A DNA stretch of 60,883 nt, from contig ONXC01000012.1 of the NCBI GenBank assembly GCA_900321715.1, positions 1 through 60,883 of the forward strand, given 5' to 3'. Below the pieces are notes generated by a model. The model was not told where the DNA came from and did no database searches. It saw nothing but the letters and a program-made list of their open reading frames with translations. Source of the stretch: an uncultured Bacteroidales bacterium (GTDB lineage Bacteria; Bacteroidota; Bacteroidia; Bacteroidales; UBA932). Numbering within the stretch: the first letter of the stretch is position 1; every line of letters begins with the position of its first letter. Below are positions 42,872-50,783 of the stretch, piece by piece. A program made the position numbers and the translations under genes.

Positions 42872-44178
42872 TATGCTCTGGTAATATGTGCCCCGAGGGC
42901 GTTGAGGCGGCCCTCGATGTCCTCGTAGCCGCGGTCTATCTGTTCAATATTGTCTATTGTTGAGGTGCCGCGGGCGCTCATTGCAGCAAGTAGCATTGCA
43001 ATACCGGCGCGGATATCCGGACTCACAAGGCGGGCGGCCTTGAGGGTGATGCGGTGATCGTGGCCGATGACAACTGCCCTGTGGGGGTCGCAGAGAATAA
43101 TTTGGGCACCCATGTCTATGAGGCGGTCTACAAAGAATAGCCTTGATTCAAACATCTTCTGGTGGATGAGGACGCTTCCCTTGCACTGGGTAGCGACAAC
43201 CAGCATCACAGAAAGAAGGTCGGGGGTGAGGCCGGGCCAGGGAGCATCGGCCAGAGTCATTATGGAGCCGTCAAGGAAAGACTCAATCTCATAGGAGTCC
43301 TGGGCGGGGACGTAGATGTCGTCTCCCCTCTGCTCCAACTTGATTCCCAGGCGTTTGAAGGCGTCCGGGATAATTCCCAGGTCATACCAGGAGACGTCCT
43401 TGATGGTGATTTCACTCTGGCATATTGCGGCCATGCCGATGAAAGAGCCAACCTCAATCATATCCGGAAGGATCTTGTGCTCCGTGCCGCCGAGCTTCTC
43501 CACGCCGTGGACGCGGAGGAGGTTGGAGCCAACTCCGTCGATGAAGGCGCCCATGCGATTGAGCATCTTGCAAAGCTGCTGGACGTAGGGCTCGCAGGCG
43601 GCGTTGTAGATGGTTGTGGTGCCTTTTGCAAGCACTGCGGCCATCACTATGTTGGCGGTACCGGTGACGGAGGCTTCGTCTAGGAGCATGTATCGGCCCG
43701 TAAGACGGCCTTCAGAGGTAAGGTGGAACGCCCGGCGCTTAGGGTCATACTCCATATCTGCGCCAAGGTTACACATACCGTCAAGGTGTGTGTCAACCCT
43801 TCGGCGGCCGATTTTATCACCGCCCGGCTTAGGGAACCACGCGTGGCCGAAACGGCTGAGGAGCGGGCCGACGACCATCACGCTGCCGCGAAGTTTGGCG
43901 CACTTTGCAACAAACTCCTCCGTCTCAATGTAGGAGGTGTCCACTTCATCGGCCTGGAAAGTATAGGTGCCCTTGGAATGACGGGTGACTTTTACGCCCA
44001 TGTTCCTCAGGAGCTCTATGAGGTTCTTGACGTCAAGAATCTCAGGGATATTGGTCATTTTTACGGGCTCTGCCGTAAGGAGAACCGCACTGATGACTTC
44101 CAGCGCCTCATTCTTTGCGCCCTGTGGGGTGATGGTGCCGCTGAGCCTGTGGCCACCCTCTATGATGAATTTTGCCAT
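42871..44178 (-). CDS. murA: UDP-N-acetylglucosamine 1-carboxyvinyltransferase, Asp variant
   Basis: 435 residues. First committed step of peptidoglycan synthesis. Lys22 lies in PQGAKNEAL. The loop normally PGGCAIG is PGGDKIG, so Asp121 replaces the Cys115-equivalent that fosfomycin alkylates; Asp variants are active but drug-insensitive in other bacteria. I recall the same PGGDKIG in Bacteroides, so it is probably a lineage trait. Promoter TATCTTTG at 44196-44203. Confidence 0.96.
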   Translation of the reverse strand: MAKFIIEGGHRLSGTITPQGAKNEALEVISAVLLTAEPVKMTNIPEILDVKNLIELLRNMGVKVTRHSKGTYTFQADEVDTSYIETEEFVAKCAKLRGSVMVVGPLLSRFGHAWFPKPGGDKIGRRRVDTHLDGMCNLGADMEYDPKRRAFHLTSEGRLTGRYMLLDEASVTGTANIVMAAVLAKGTTTIYNAACEPYVQQLCKMLNRMGAFIDGVGSNLLRVHGVEKLGGTEHKILPDMIEVGSFIGMAAICQSEITIKDVSWYDLGIIPDAFKRLGIKLEQRGDDIYVPAQDSYEIESFLDGSIMTLADAPWPGLTPDLLSVMLVVATQCKGSVLIHQKMFESRLFFVDRLIDMGAQIILCDPHRAVVIGHDHRITLKAARLVSPDIRAGIAMLLAAMSARGTSTIDNIEQIDRGYEDIEGRLNALGAHITRA

Positions 44179-44195
44179 TTTTTACAGTTTATCCA

Positions 44196-44203
44196 CAAAG
44201 ATA
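44196..44203 (-). promoter_or_regulatory. -7 box TATCTTTG of murA
   Basis: TAnnTTTG 17 nt before the murA ATG. Confidence 0.55.
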
Positions 44204-44304
44204 CGTTTTTTCCGGAATAATTCATACGTATTGCGGATGGTCCGGGGATGTATTGGATTTTTGTGAGAATTGGATTAACTTTATTGGCATAAAATTTTTG
44301 ACAT

Positions 44305-44760
44305 ATGGCAAACATCAATGACTTCATTCAGAAGGCCGTCAGTGCGGCGGCAGGCAAAGTAGACATCCCTGCAAACATCAAGGACCAGGTTCTGGGCGGG
44401 CTTGGAGATTCCATCCTGGGTTCACTCACACAGACTGCTGCAAAAGCCGGTGGCCTGGATGAGATCAAGAGCCTTCTTACCGGAAAGACAGATGCTGCAA
44501 AGAGCGACATCACCGCTCTGGCAGGAGACCTCTTCACCAAGAATATCGTGAGTAAACTCAACCTTGGCTCACTGGCCCCGGCCCTTACGGCACTTATCCC
44601 CGGTATTATCGGCAAACTCTCCGGCTTTATCAAGGATCAGGACGGAGACGGGGACGTGGACATCAACGATATCCTCCTTTCCCTCAAGGGCGGCGCCGGC
44701 AGCGGCCTTCTTGGCGCTGCAACCAGCATCCTGGGCGGTTTGTTCGGCAAGAAAAAATAA
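44305..44760 (+). CDS. Gly/Ala-rich helical protein with one EF-hand-like loop
   Basis: 151 residues, no signal peptide. Repeated amphipathic stretches (ILGSLTQTAAKAGGLDEIKS) and a single Ca2+-loop motif DQDGDGDVDINDILLSL near residue 112, as in EF-hand or dockerin loops. Ends with a Gly-rich tail and KKK. 6 bp upstream of the SPFH gene, so probably co-transcribed. Family not recognised. Confidence 0.75.
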   Translation: MANINDFIQKAVSAAAGKVDIPANIKDQVLGGLGDSILGSLTQTAAKAGGLDEIKSLLTGKTDAAKSDITALAGDLFTKNIVSKLNLGSLAPALTALIPGIIGKLSGFIKDQDGDGDVDINDILLSLKGGAGSGLLGAATSILGGLFGKKK

Positions 44761-44766
44761 TATGAT

Positions 44767-45615
44767 ATGAAAAAGACCGGAGTTCTTGCAAAATCCTCCT
44801 GGATTGCACTTGCCGTAACTGTGGTTGTGATAGGCATCATGGCATCCTGCTGCACCACAATTGACTCTGCATCGGTTGGTATCAAGTTCAAGAAGTGGAG
44901 CTCCAATGCTGCCCTTAAGGGCGGTGTTGAAGGTACCTGCCGCGGTTGGGTGTGGTATAACCCCATCACGGAAAGTATCTTCGAGTACCCCACATACATC
45001 CAGCGTGTAACCTATGAGCCCTTCACCGTGAACCCTAAGGATGCGGCCATCTTCTCAATGACCCCCACCCTTGCATACCAGATAGATGAGGCTAAGGCCG
45101 TGGATATCTTCGTGAAGTACCGCAAACCGGTGCGCGAACTTGAGATGGGCTACATAAACACCTGTATCTTTGAGGCTTACCGTACCTGCGCCAACAACTA
45201 CACCTCTGATGAACTGATGGCCAACCGTGCCAAGTTTGAAAACGAGGTCCGCGCCAGGCTGGATGAGTCCATGAACCGCGAGGGCTTCATTGTCCGTGAG
45301 TTCACCACAAAGATTGACCCTCCGGCATCCCTTACTGCCGCCATCAACGCCAAGAACGAGGCCGTCCAGAACGCCCTCAAGGCAGAGAACAAGGTGAAGG
45401 AAGCAGAGGCCGAGGCCAAGATTGCCATTGCCAAGGCAAAGGGTGAAGCTGAAGCCCAGCGTATCCAGGGTGACGGTGAAGCCTACTACAACCGCGTAGT
45501 TGCCGCTTCCCTCAATGCACTGCTGGTTCAGCAGTACGCAATTGAGAAGTGGGACGGCAAACTTCCCACCTACAACGGCTCCAACGCGCTGCCGTTCATT
45601 AATCTGACAAAGTAG
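44767..45615 (+). CDS. SPFH/prohibitin-domain membrane protein
   Basis: 282 residues. One N-terminal hydrophobic segment (IALAVTVVVIGIMASCC) that also resembles a lipobox, then an SPFH domain (SVGIKFKKWS; RVTYEPFTVNPKDAAIFSMT) and an Ala/Glu/Lys coiled coil (AEAEAKIAIAKAKGEAEAQR). Such proteins form ring assemblies on membranes. Partner is likely the EF-hand-like protein just upstream. Confidence 0.85.
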   Translation: MKKTGVLAKSSWIALAVTVVVIGIMASCCTTIDSASVGIKFKKWSSNAALKGGVEGTCRGWVWYNPITESIFEYPTYIQRVTYEPFTVNPKDAAIFSMTPTLAYQIDEAKAVDIFVKYRKPVRELEMGYINTCIFEAYRTCANNYTSDELMANRAKFENEVRARLDESMNREGFIVREFTTKIDPPASLTAAINAKNEAVQNALKAENKVKEAEAEAKIAIAKAKGEAEAQRIQGDGEAYYNRVVAASLNALLVQQYAIEKWDGKLPTYNGSNALPFINLTK

Positions 45616-46695
45616 TTAGATGTGCTCAACCTCCGGATGGAGGGTGATGCCGTATTTGGATTCTATGGCCTGGATAACTTCGGTTTCCAGGCCTATGATT
45701 TCTTCCGGGGAAGCCTCCCCACTGGCGTTCACAATGACCAGCGGCTGATTCTTGAACACCTGGGCGCCACCAAGGCGCTTGCCCTTGAATCCGCACTGCT
45801 CAATCATCCATGCCGCCGGGACCTTGATCTGGTCCCCCACCTCAAAGTGCGGCACCTGGTAGTCCGGACCGTTGTCCTGACGGGCGATGTCTTTGATTCG
45901 TTCAAAGTGCTCCTTGCTTATCACCGGATTGCAGAAGAAACTTCCGGCCGATCCCGTCACCGCCGGGTCCGGCAGTTTTGCGTTGCGGATGTCGATGATG
46001 GTCTGACGGATAATCTGAGGGGTAAGGGTGGGCACCTCCCTCTTATCCGGCCGAGGGTGGCCAGAGGTTTGAGACAGTGTCTCTACACCCCTATCAGCAA
46101 GGGCCTTTCGGAGGCCACCGTAGTCCAGACGGGGCTGGGGATCACGGCTTAGGCGGTAGGTGACGGCCGTGATGATGAACCTGCCTTTCCACTCAGTTTT
46201 GAACTTGGAGGTACGGTAACCGTAAGCGCAGGTGACGGGGTCAATGTCCACAAACCGGCCTTCTACGCGGTCCCAGGCACGGATATCGGCAATGATGTCC
46301 TTGGCCTCAACGCCATAGGCTCCGATGTTCTGCACGGCGCTGGCTCCGCATTCCCCTGGGATGAGGGACAGGTTCTCCGGACCCCAGAGGCCTTCCGCGG
46401 CCGCCCACGCGCAGAAATCGTCAAAGACCGTTCCGGCGGGCAAGGTGACAAAGCACCCTCCGGCGGACGTGTCCACCCCCGGACACGGGTAGGGGGATGA
46501 TATGTGCAGCACGGTTCCGGGGAAGTCCTTGGTGAAAAGGAGGTTGGAGCCGCCGCCCATGACCATCACCGGCTGGGGCAGGGCGCCAAAGTCCATGGCC
46601 GCCAACTCTTCTTCCGACTCTATCTCAACGTACAGCGCGCATTTCACCTTCATCCGGAAGGTGTTGGGGATGGGGTAATTGGAGACCGTTTTCAT
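45616..46695 (-). CDS. murB: UDP-N-acetylenolpyruvoylglucosamine reductase with decayed inserts
   Basis: 359 residues from ATG 46695 (MKTVSNYPIPNTFRM); a start at 46725 is possible but lies in a hairpin repeat. FAD-binding GGGSNLLF, GECGASAVQNIGAYG, catalytic Ser in AGSFFCNP and final Glu in HPEVEH. Completes UDP-MurNAc after MurA. Two stretches look inserted: TSGHPRPDKREVP (about codons 208-222) and CPGVDTSAGG (about codons 70-76), both matching pieces of the palindromic elements. Confidence 0.94.
   Translation of the reverse strand: MKTVSNYPIPNTFRMKVKCALYVEIESEEELAAMDFGALPQPVMVMGGGSNLLFTKDFPGTVLHISSPYPCPGVDTSAGGCFVTLPAGTVFDDFCAWAAAEGLWGPENLSLIPGECGASAVQNIGAYGVEAKDIIADIRAWDRVEGRFVDIDPVTCAYGYRTSKFKTEWKGRFIITAVTYRLSRDPQPRLDYGGLRKALADRGVETLSQTSGHPRPDKREVPTLTPQIIRQTIIDIRNAKLPDPAVTGSAGSFFCNPVISKEHFERIKDIARQDNGPDYQVPHFEVGDQIKVPAAWMIEQCGFKGKRLGGAQVFKNQPLVIVNASGEASPEEIIGLETEVIQAIESKYGITLHPEVEHI
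46031..46072. repeat. Truncated palindromic element in murB
   Basis: Contains the left core block (CCGAGGGTGGCCAGAGGT and CTCTTATCCGG) but not the second half or matching arms; probably a decayed copy. Confidence 0.7.
46469..46486. repeat. Small palindrome in murB
   Basis: GTGTCC/GGACAC hairpin; its TGTCCACCCCCGGACA is shared with the aminotransferase insert. Confidence 0.6.
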
Positions 46696-46720
46696 TAAAC
46701 CGCTGATAATAAGGCGTTTA

Positions 46721-46763
46721 TACATTTTCCTCCCAGCAAAACAGCCAGGAGGAAAAGTTGTAA
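46721..46763. repeat. Short hairpin repeat, family 2, copy C
   Basis: Stem TTTTCCTCC/GGAGGAAAA (46725-46733, 46748-46756) with outer TACA/TTGTAA, between aspS and murB. Confidence 0.7.
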
Positions 46764-46770
46764 GTAATTG

Positions 46771-48546
46771 TTACTGAGCGTTTTGAGGAGAACGCAGAGA
46801 AATCTGCAGTTCATCCAGCTGCTCCTGGTCGATCTGGGACGGGGAATCTATCATCACATCCCTGCCCTGATTGTTCTTGGGGAAGGCGATGTAATCCCTG
46901 ATTGTGTCCTGACCACCCATGAGGGCGCACACGCGGTCAAAGCCGAAGGCCAGACCTCCGTGAGGCGGGGCGCCGAACTTGAAGGCGTTGATGATGAAGC
47001 CAAACTTGTACTCTGCCTCTTCGGGGCCGATTCCAAGGACTTCGAACATACGCTTCTGCATATCGGCATTATGGATACGGATGGAGCCGCCGCCTAGTTC
47101 GTTGCCGTTGAGAACGAAGTCATAGGCGTTGGCGCAGACGCGTTCAAGGTCTTCCTTGGCATTGCTGTAGAACCATTTTTCGTGCTCCGGCTTGGGGGCG
47201 GTGAAAGGATGGTGCATGGCGTAGAAACGCTGGGTTTCGTCGTCCCACTCAAGAAGCGGGAAGTCCACGATCCAAAGCGGGGCGAACTCGCGCGGGTTGC
47301 GGAGGCCCAGGCGGCCGCCCATCTCAAGACGCAGGACGCCCAGCATTGTCTGGGTCTTGCGCTTGGCGCCGCTCATCACAAGGATGAGGTCTCCGGGCTT
47401 TGCCTCTGCGGCGGCGGCGATGGCGGCAAGGTCATCGGCCCCGTAGAATTTGTCAATGGAACTCTTGAAGGAGCCATCGGCATTAACCTTTATGTAAATG
47501 AGGCCTTTAGCACCAACCTGGGGGCGTTTTACCCACTCTGTAAGCTCATCAATCTGCTTGCGGGTGTATTCCGCGGCGCCGGGAACGGCAATTGCGCCGA
47601 TATACTGGGCGTCGTCAAGAACGCCGAAGCCCTTGCCCTTTGCGGCGGAGGTGATCTCATGGATCTTCATGCCGAAGCGGACATCGGGTTTGTCCGAGCC
47701 GTAGTTATCCATTGCGTCGTACCAGCTCATACGTGGGAGAGGGTTGGGGATGTCTACGCCGAGGACGTTCTTGAAGAGTGTCCTCATCATGCCTTCAAAC
47801 ATGTTCAGGACGTCTTCCTGCTCCACAAAGGACATCTCACAGTCTATCTGGGTGAATTCCGGCTGGCGGTCTGCGCGAAGGTCTTCGTCACGGAAGCAGC
47901 GCACAATCTGGAAATAGCGGTCATAGCCGGCCACCATTAGGAGCTGCTTGAAGGTCTGGGGGCTCTGAGGAAGGGCATAGAACTGACCGGGGTTCATACG
48001 TGAAGGGACCACAAAGTCACGGGCGCCTTCCGGGGTGGACTTGATGAGATAAGGAGTCTCAATTTCCATGAAGCCCTTGGAGTCAAGATAGTTGCGGCAC
48101 TCGTGGGCCACCTTGTGCCTGAGGGCCAGGGCGCGCTGGAGCGGACCTCGGCGGAGGTCCAGATAACGGTACTTCATACGGAGGTCCTCGCCGCCGTCAC
48201 TTTCTTCCTCAATTGTGAAGGGCGGGGTAACGCTCTTGTTAAGGATATTTATGGCCGATAATTTAATCTCGATGTCACCAGTGGGCATCTTGGCGTTTTT
48301 GGCCTGGCGCTCTACAACCTCACCGGTGGCCTGGATCACGAATTCACGGCCGAGGGAGGTGGCGGTTTCCACAAGCTCTGCGGGGGCATCGGCCTCAACT
48401 ACAAGCTGCGTGATGCCATAGCGGTCACGGAGGTCAATGAATGTCATTCCGCCAAGTTTGCGGGCTTTCTGGACCCAACCGGCCAGGGTAACCTGCTGCC
48501 CTTTGTTCTCAATGCGGAGCTGCCCGCACGTGTGTGTTCTGTACAT
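46771..48546 (-). CDS. aspS: Aspartyl-tRNA synthetase
   Basis: 591 residues from ATG 48544-48546 ([16 protein letters not shown]). Class II motifs: [18 protein letters not shown] (motif 2 region) and [14 protein letters not shown] (motif 3), with the bacterial GAD insert. Its first 24 codons and start region are duplicated exactly 1.7 kb upstream. It now follows the small lipoprotein gene by 14 bp and no nearby TAnnTTTG box is seen, so expression probably depends on read-through from the promoter at 50282. Confidence 0.96.
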   Translation of the reverse strand: MYRTHTCGQLRIENKGQQVTLAGWVQKARKLGGMTFIDLRDRYGITQLVVEADAPAELVETATSLGREFVIQATGEVVERQAKNAKMPTGDIEIKLSAINILNKSVTPPFTIEEESDGGEDLRMKYRYLDLRRGPLQRALALRHKVAHECRNYLDSKGFMEIETPYLIKSTPEGARDFVVPSRMNPGQFYALPQSPQTFKQLLMVAGYDRYFQIVRCFRDEDLRADRQPEFTQIDCEMSFVEQEDVLNMFEGMMRTLFKNVLGVDIPNPLPRMSWYDAMDNYGSDKPDVRFGMKIHEITSAAKGKGFGVLDDAQYIGAIAVPGAAEYTRKQIDELTEWVKRPQVGAKGLIYIKVNADGSFKSSIDKFYGADDLAAIAAAAEAKPGDLILVMSGAKRKTQTMLGVLRLEMGGRLGLRNPREFAPLWIVDFPLLEWDDETQRFYAMHHPFTAPKPEHEKWFYSNAKEDLERVCANAYDFVLNGNELGGGSIRIHNADMQKRMFEVLGIGPEEAEYKFGFIINAFKFGAPPHGGLAFGFDRVCALMGGQDTIRDYIAFPKNNQGRDVMIDSPSQIDQEQLDELQISLRSPQNAQ

Positions 48547-48549
48547 ATT
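48479..48549. repeat. 71-bp direct repeat, copy 1 (aspS 5' end)
   Basis: Identical over 71 bp to 50186-50256. Spans 3 nt upstream of the aspS ATG and its first 24 codons. Confidence 0.95.
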
Positions 48550-48560
48550 ATGTGTTTTAA

Positions 48561-48983
48561 TCAATTTGCGTTTTGTGTAATACTGATGGCTGCTCCGGTA
48601 TCGCAAAGATATGTTTGTATTCTTGCGTTCCTTTTAACACCTGTGTCATTATTTTCAACGAGTATATTCAGTAACAGGTTGGTCTCATCATAATCTATTG
48701 TAAGCCACTCAGCTTTGATTGTATCGTATAATGTCAAATGAGTGTCGGGATCTATTCCAGAGTAAGAAACACTTACAGTAACGTCATCGAAGTATATGGC
48801 GCTAATATCAAATCTTTTGTCACTTGATACCGTGATTACTTGTTCGTCAGAAGATAGATTAAAAGCATCTTGAGAGAGATGAATTCGATCCTCCTCCGGC
48901 ACCCGTCCTGCAGGAGGGCGACAGGCGGTAAATACTAGCACAAAAAAACAAGCGCAAATGAGATATTTGTTAATTTGTGTCAT
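48561..48983 (-). CDS. Small BACON-like lipoprotein beside C10 peptidase
   Basis: 140 residues: signal [13 protein letters not shown], then a beta-rich domain ([40 protein letters not shown]) resembling a BACON-type Ig fold. Overlaps the C10 peptidase gene by 14 nt. In Bacteroides, C10 peptidases often pair with small inhibitor-like or BACON-like proteins; an inhibitor or surface-partner role is inferred. Confidence 0.7.
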   Translation of the reverse strand: MTQINKYLICACFFVLVFTACRPPAGRVPEEDRIHLSQDAFNLSSDEQVITVSSDKRFDISAIYFDDVTVSVSYSGIDPDTHLTLYDTIKAEWLTIDYDETNLLLNILVENNDTGVKRNARIQTYLCDTGAAISITQNAN

Positions 48984-50253
48984 ATGTAATCACATAAAAA
49001 CTTTTAATAAAACTATATATATCATTTGGCAGAGTTCCAGGATCATAACTGGATAATCCAGAACGTTGTGACGGGTCAAAAATGCCAATATTGAAATATC
49101 CATCCCCTGCACCATACCAACCCCAATTGATGTGGTAGGTATTAACGTAATAGCCATCCACAACCCAAGCGTGTCCTTCATTATTACTTGTGGCTCCGCT
49201 GACGTATGCCGGATGCCCATAAAGTAATTGTTGGCTCACCTTTAAGCGAAGATCATTGTTGAAAGTGCAACCATAATGCAATTGTACGTTTGAATAACCG
49301 TAGTTTTGTAAAGTGATTTTTGCGCGGACATCATAAGCTCCAGATTCTCCTGGTGCATATGTTACGTTGCAATTACTGGGAGAGCCTAGCGCCTTCAAGA
49401 AATGAGCAACTTGATCAGCTCCCGACAGAGTGCCATTTGAGCCAGGGTGGGGATATGTCCTGACGGTTTTCATCTCTGACCAACTGCACGTCTCTCCGTC
49501 AAAAACCATTGTTGAAGAGTATTCTTCAAATGCCATTATCTGCGCAATGGCTGTTGGGACACAGCCCGTGGGACAATTTGTTGGCACATATTTGTCAAAC
49601 GGAGACCACTGTCCCCATTTAGTCATAAGGAGCGGCGAAACAATGCCGCCCGGGCCTCCTCCGCCGATTATTTCCCAATCGGGCGGCGCAATCACGTTTG
49701 CCATTCTCTCCATGGCCGCGGAAAGTAAAGCCTCGGGAATGAATGTGGTGTCACTGTCGTCCTCTACGACGGGAATATCTTCCATATTGTATGTATCGGC
49801 GTTAATTACTTGTTCGGCTTTGGAAAAATGGTTCAGGTTAAGGTGTCCTTTTTCAGTAAGGCACACAACGTCCATTCCTATTCTTTTGTTGGCCGACAAA
49901 ACGGCGTAACCACCGTCTTCTCCAAAATTGATGACGTAGAATATATCTCCAGTCAAGATAGTATTTGCCGATTTACAAGGTGTTGTCCTGACGGTAAATG
50001 AAGAGGTGTCGGCAAGATTCCATTCATTGCCGACTTTGGTTGCATTCAAGCCGTCAATAAACTCCTGAAGCGAATTAACAGCCTCGCTATAAGGTATTTG
50101 TTCTGAATAGCGTGGCTGCGCTGTGTCAGGCGTTTCTAATTTTTCAGCGCACGCAGAGCAGAACATTGCAAGAAACAAAAGACATCCGGCCAGGGTAACC
50201 TGCTGCCCTTTGTTCTCAATGCGGAGCTGCCCGCACGTGTGTGTTCTGTACAT
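48970..50253 (-). CDS. C10 (streptopain-like) cysteine peptidase lipoprotein with aspS-derived N-terminus
   Basis: 427 residues. Catalytic Cys in CPTGCVPTAIAQIM (about 230), His in NNEGHAWVVDGY (about 361) and NWGWYGAGDGYF: a complete C10 domain with a ~190-residue pro-region. The first 24 residues ([20 protein letters not shown], then LAG) are those of AspRS; the fused CLLFLAMFCSAC supplies the hydrophobic and lipobox part. The original start was evidently replaced. Promoter TAACTTTG at 50282-50289. Confidence 0.88.
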   Translation of the reverse strand: MYRTHTCGQLRIENKGQQVTLAGCLLFLAMFCSACAEKLETPDTAQPRYSEQIPYSEAVNSLQEFIDGLNATKVGNEWNLADTSSFTVRTTPCKSANTILTGDIFYVINFGEDGGYAVLSANKRIGMDVVCLTEKGHLNLNHFSKAEQVINADTYNMEDIPVVEDDSDTTFIPEALLSAAMERMANVIAPPDWEIIGGGGPGGIVSPLLMTKWGQWSPFDKYVPTNCPTGCVPTAIAQIMAFEEYSSTMVFDGETCSWSEMKTVRTYPHPGSNGTLSGADQVAHFLKALGSPSNCNVTYAPGESGAYDVRAKITLQNYGYSNVQLHYGCTFNNDLRLKVSQQLLYGHPAYVSGATSNNEGHAWVVDGYYVNTYHINWGWYGAGDGYFNIGIFDPSQRSGLSSYDPGTLPNDIYSFIKSFYVITYDTN

Positions 50254-50256
50254 ATT
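50186..50256. repeat. 71-bp direct repeat, copy 2 (C10 gene 5' end)
   Basis: Exact copy of 48479-48549. It includes start codon and codons 1-24 and is followed upstream by a promoter, so this may be the original aspS front end. Confidence 0.95.
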
Positions 50257-50281
50257 TTGAGTTTAGTTTTTTCAGAGTTCA

Positions 50282-50289
50282 CAAAGTTA
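50282..50289 (-). promoter_or_regulatory. -7 box TAACTTTG of the C10-lipoprotein-aspS unit
   Basis: TAnnTTTG 28 nt before the ATG at 50253; probably the ancestral aspS promoter. Confidence 0.55.
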
Positions 50290-50302
50290 GCAAAAAAATG
50301 CA

Positions 50303-50310
50303 TATCTTTG
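50303..50310 (+). promoter_or_regulatory. -7 box TATCTTTG of the small membrane protein
   Basis: TAnnTTTG 16 nt before the ATG at 50327, divergent from the box at 50282-50289. Confidence 0.55.
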
Positions 50311-50326
50311 GGAAAACTTTTAACCT

Positions 50327-50644
50327 ATGGCTTGTTTTGTAGCACCCCTTGTTCAGGCTATCGCCACCACCGCATACCGTAAAATAAGCAAGAAGCCCGT
50401 TCCGGCTTCCCTGAAAACCCTGGAAACCATGCTCTGGGGCGGTTCTGTGATGCTTATCGTAGACCACGTAATCAACGGAGAACTCACTTGGCAATTCCCC
50501 TTCTTCACCGCTCTGTCACAGACCGGCGGCGCCGCCCAGATGTGGCGTGAAATCCTCACCGTAGGTGTGCCCATGTGCCTTGTCATCACGGCCGTATGGG
50601 CAGTGTGGGCTCTTCTTGCCCGCCGCCGCAAAGCTGTTGCTTAG
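50327..50644 (+). CDS. Small membrane protein
   Basis: 105 residues with two or three hydrophobic segments (MLWGGSVMLIVDHVI; VPMCLVITAVWAVWALLA) and a basic tail RRRKAVA. Codon use is like the core genes. No family recognised. Confidence 0.7.
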   Translation: MACFVAPLVQAIATTAYRKISKKPVPASLKTLETMLWGGSVMLIVDHVINGELTWQFPFFTALSQTGGAAQMWREILTVGVPMCLVITAVWAVWALLARRRKAVA

Positions 50645-50670
50645 CGCCAGCCCGCTTTAGACCATCACTT

Positions 50671-50760
50671 ATTCAATCTTAGTCACAAATTACCCTAAAA
50701 ACGTGACTAAGATTGTCTTTCTATACAATCTTAGTCAAGAAATCGGCCCAAAACGTGACT
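50671..50760. repeat. CAATCTTAGTCAC inverted repeat cluster (family 3)
   Basis: CAATCTTAGTCAC (50674-50686) and its exact inverse GTGACTAAGATTG (50703-50715) form a 13-bp stem; another CAATCTTAGTCA at 50726-50737. Lies between convergent genes. Confidence 0.85.
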
Positions 50761-50783
50761 TTGACGGTACCGGATTTGGGAAA

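Noticed and set aside
48479-50256. C10 cassette as a composite transposon
   Set aside because: No transposase or inverted terminal repeats; the flanking repeats are direct and belong to aspS.
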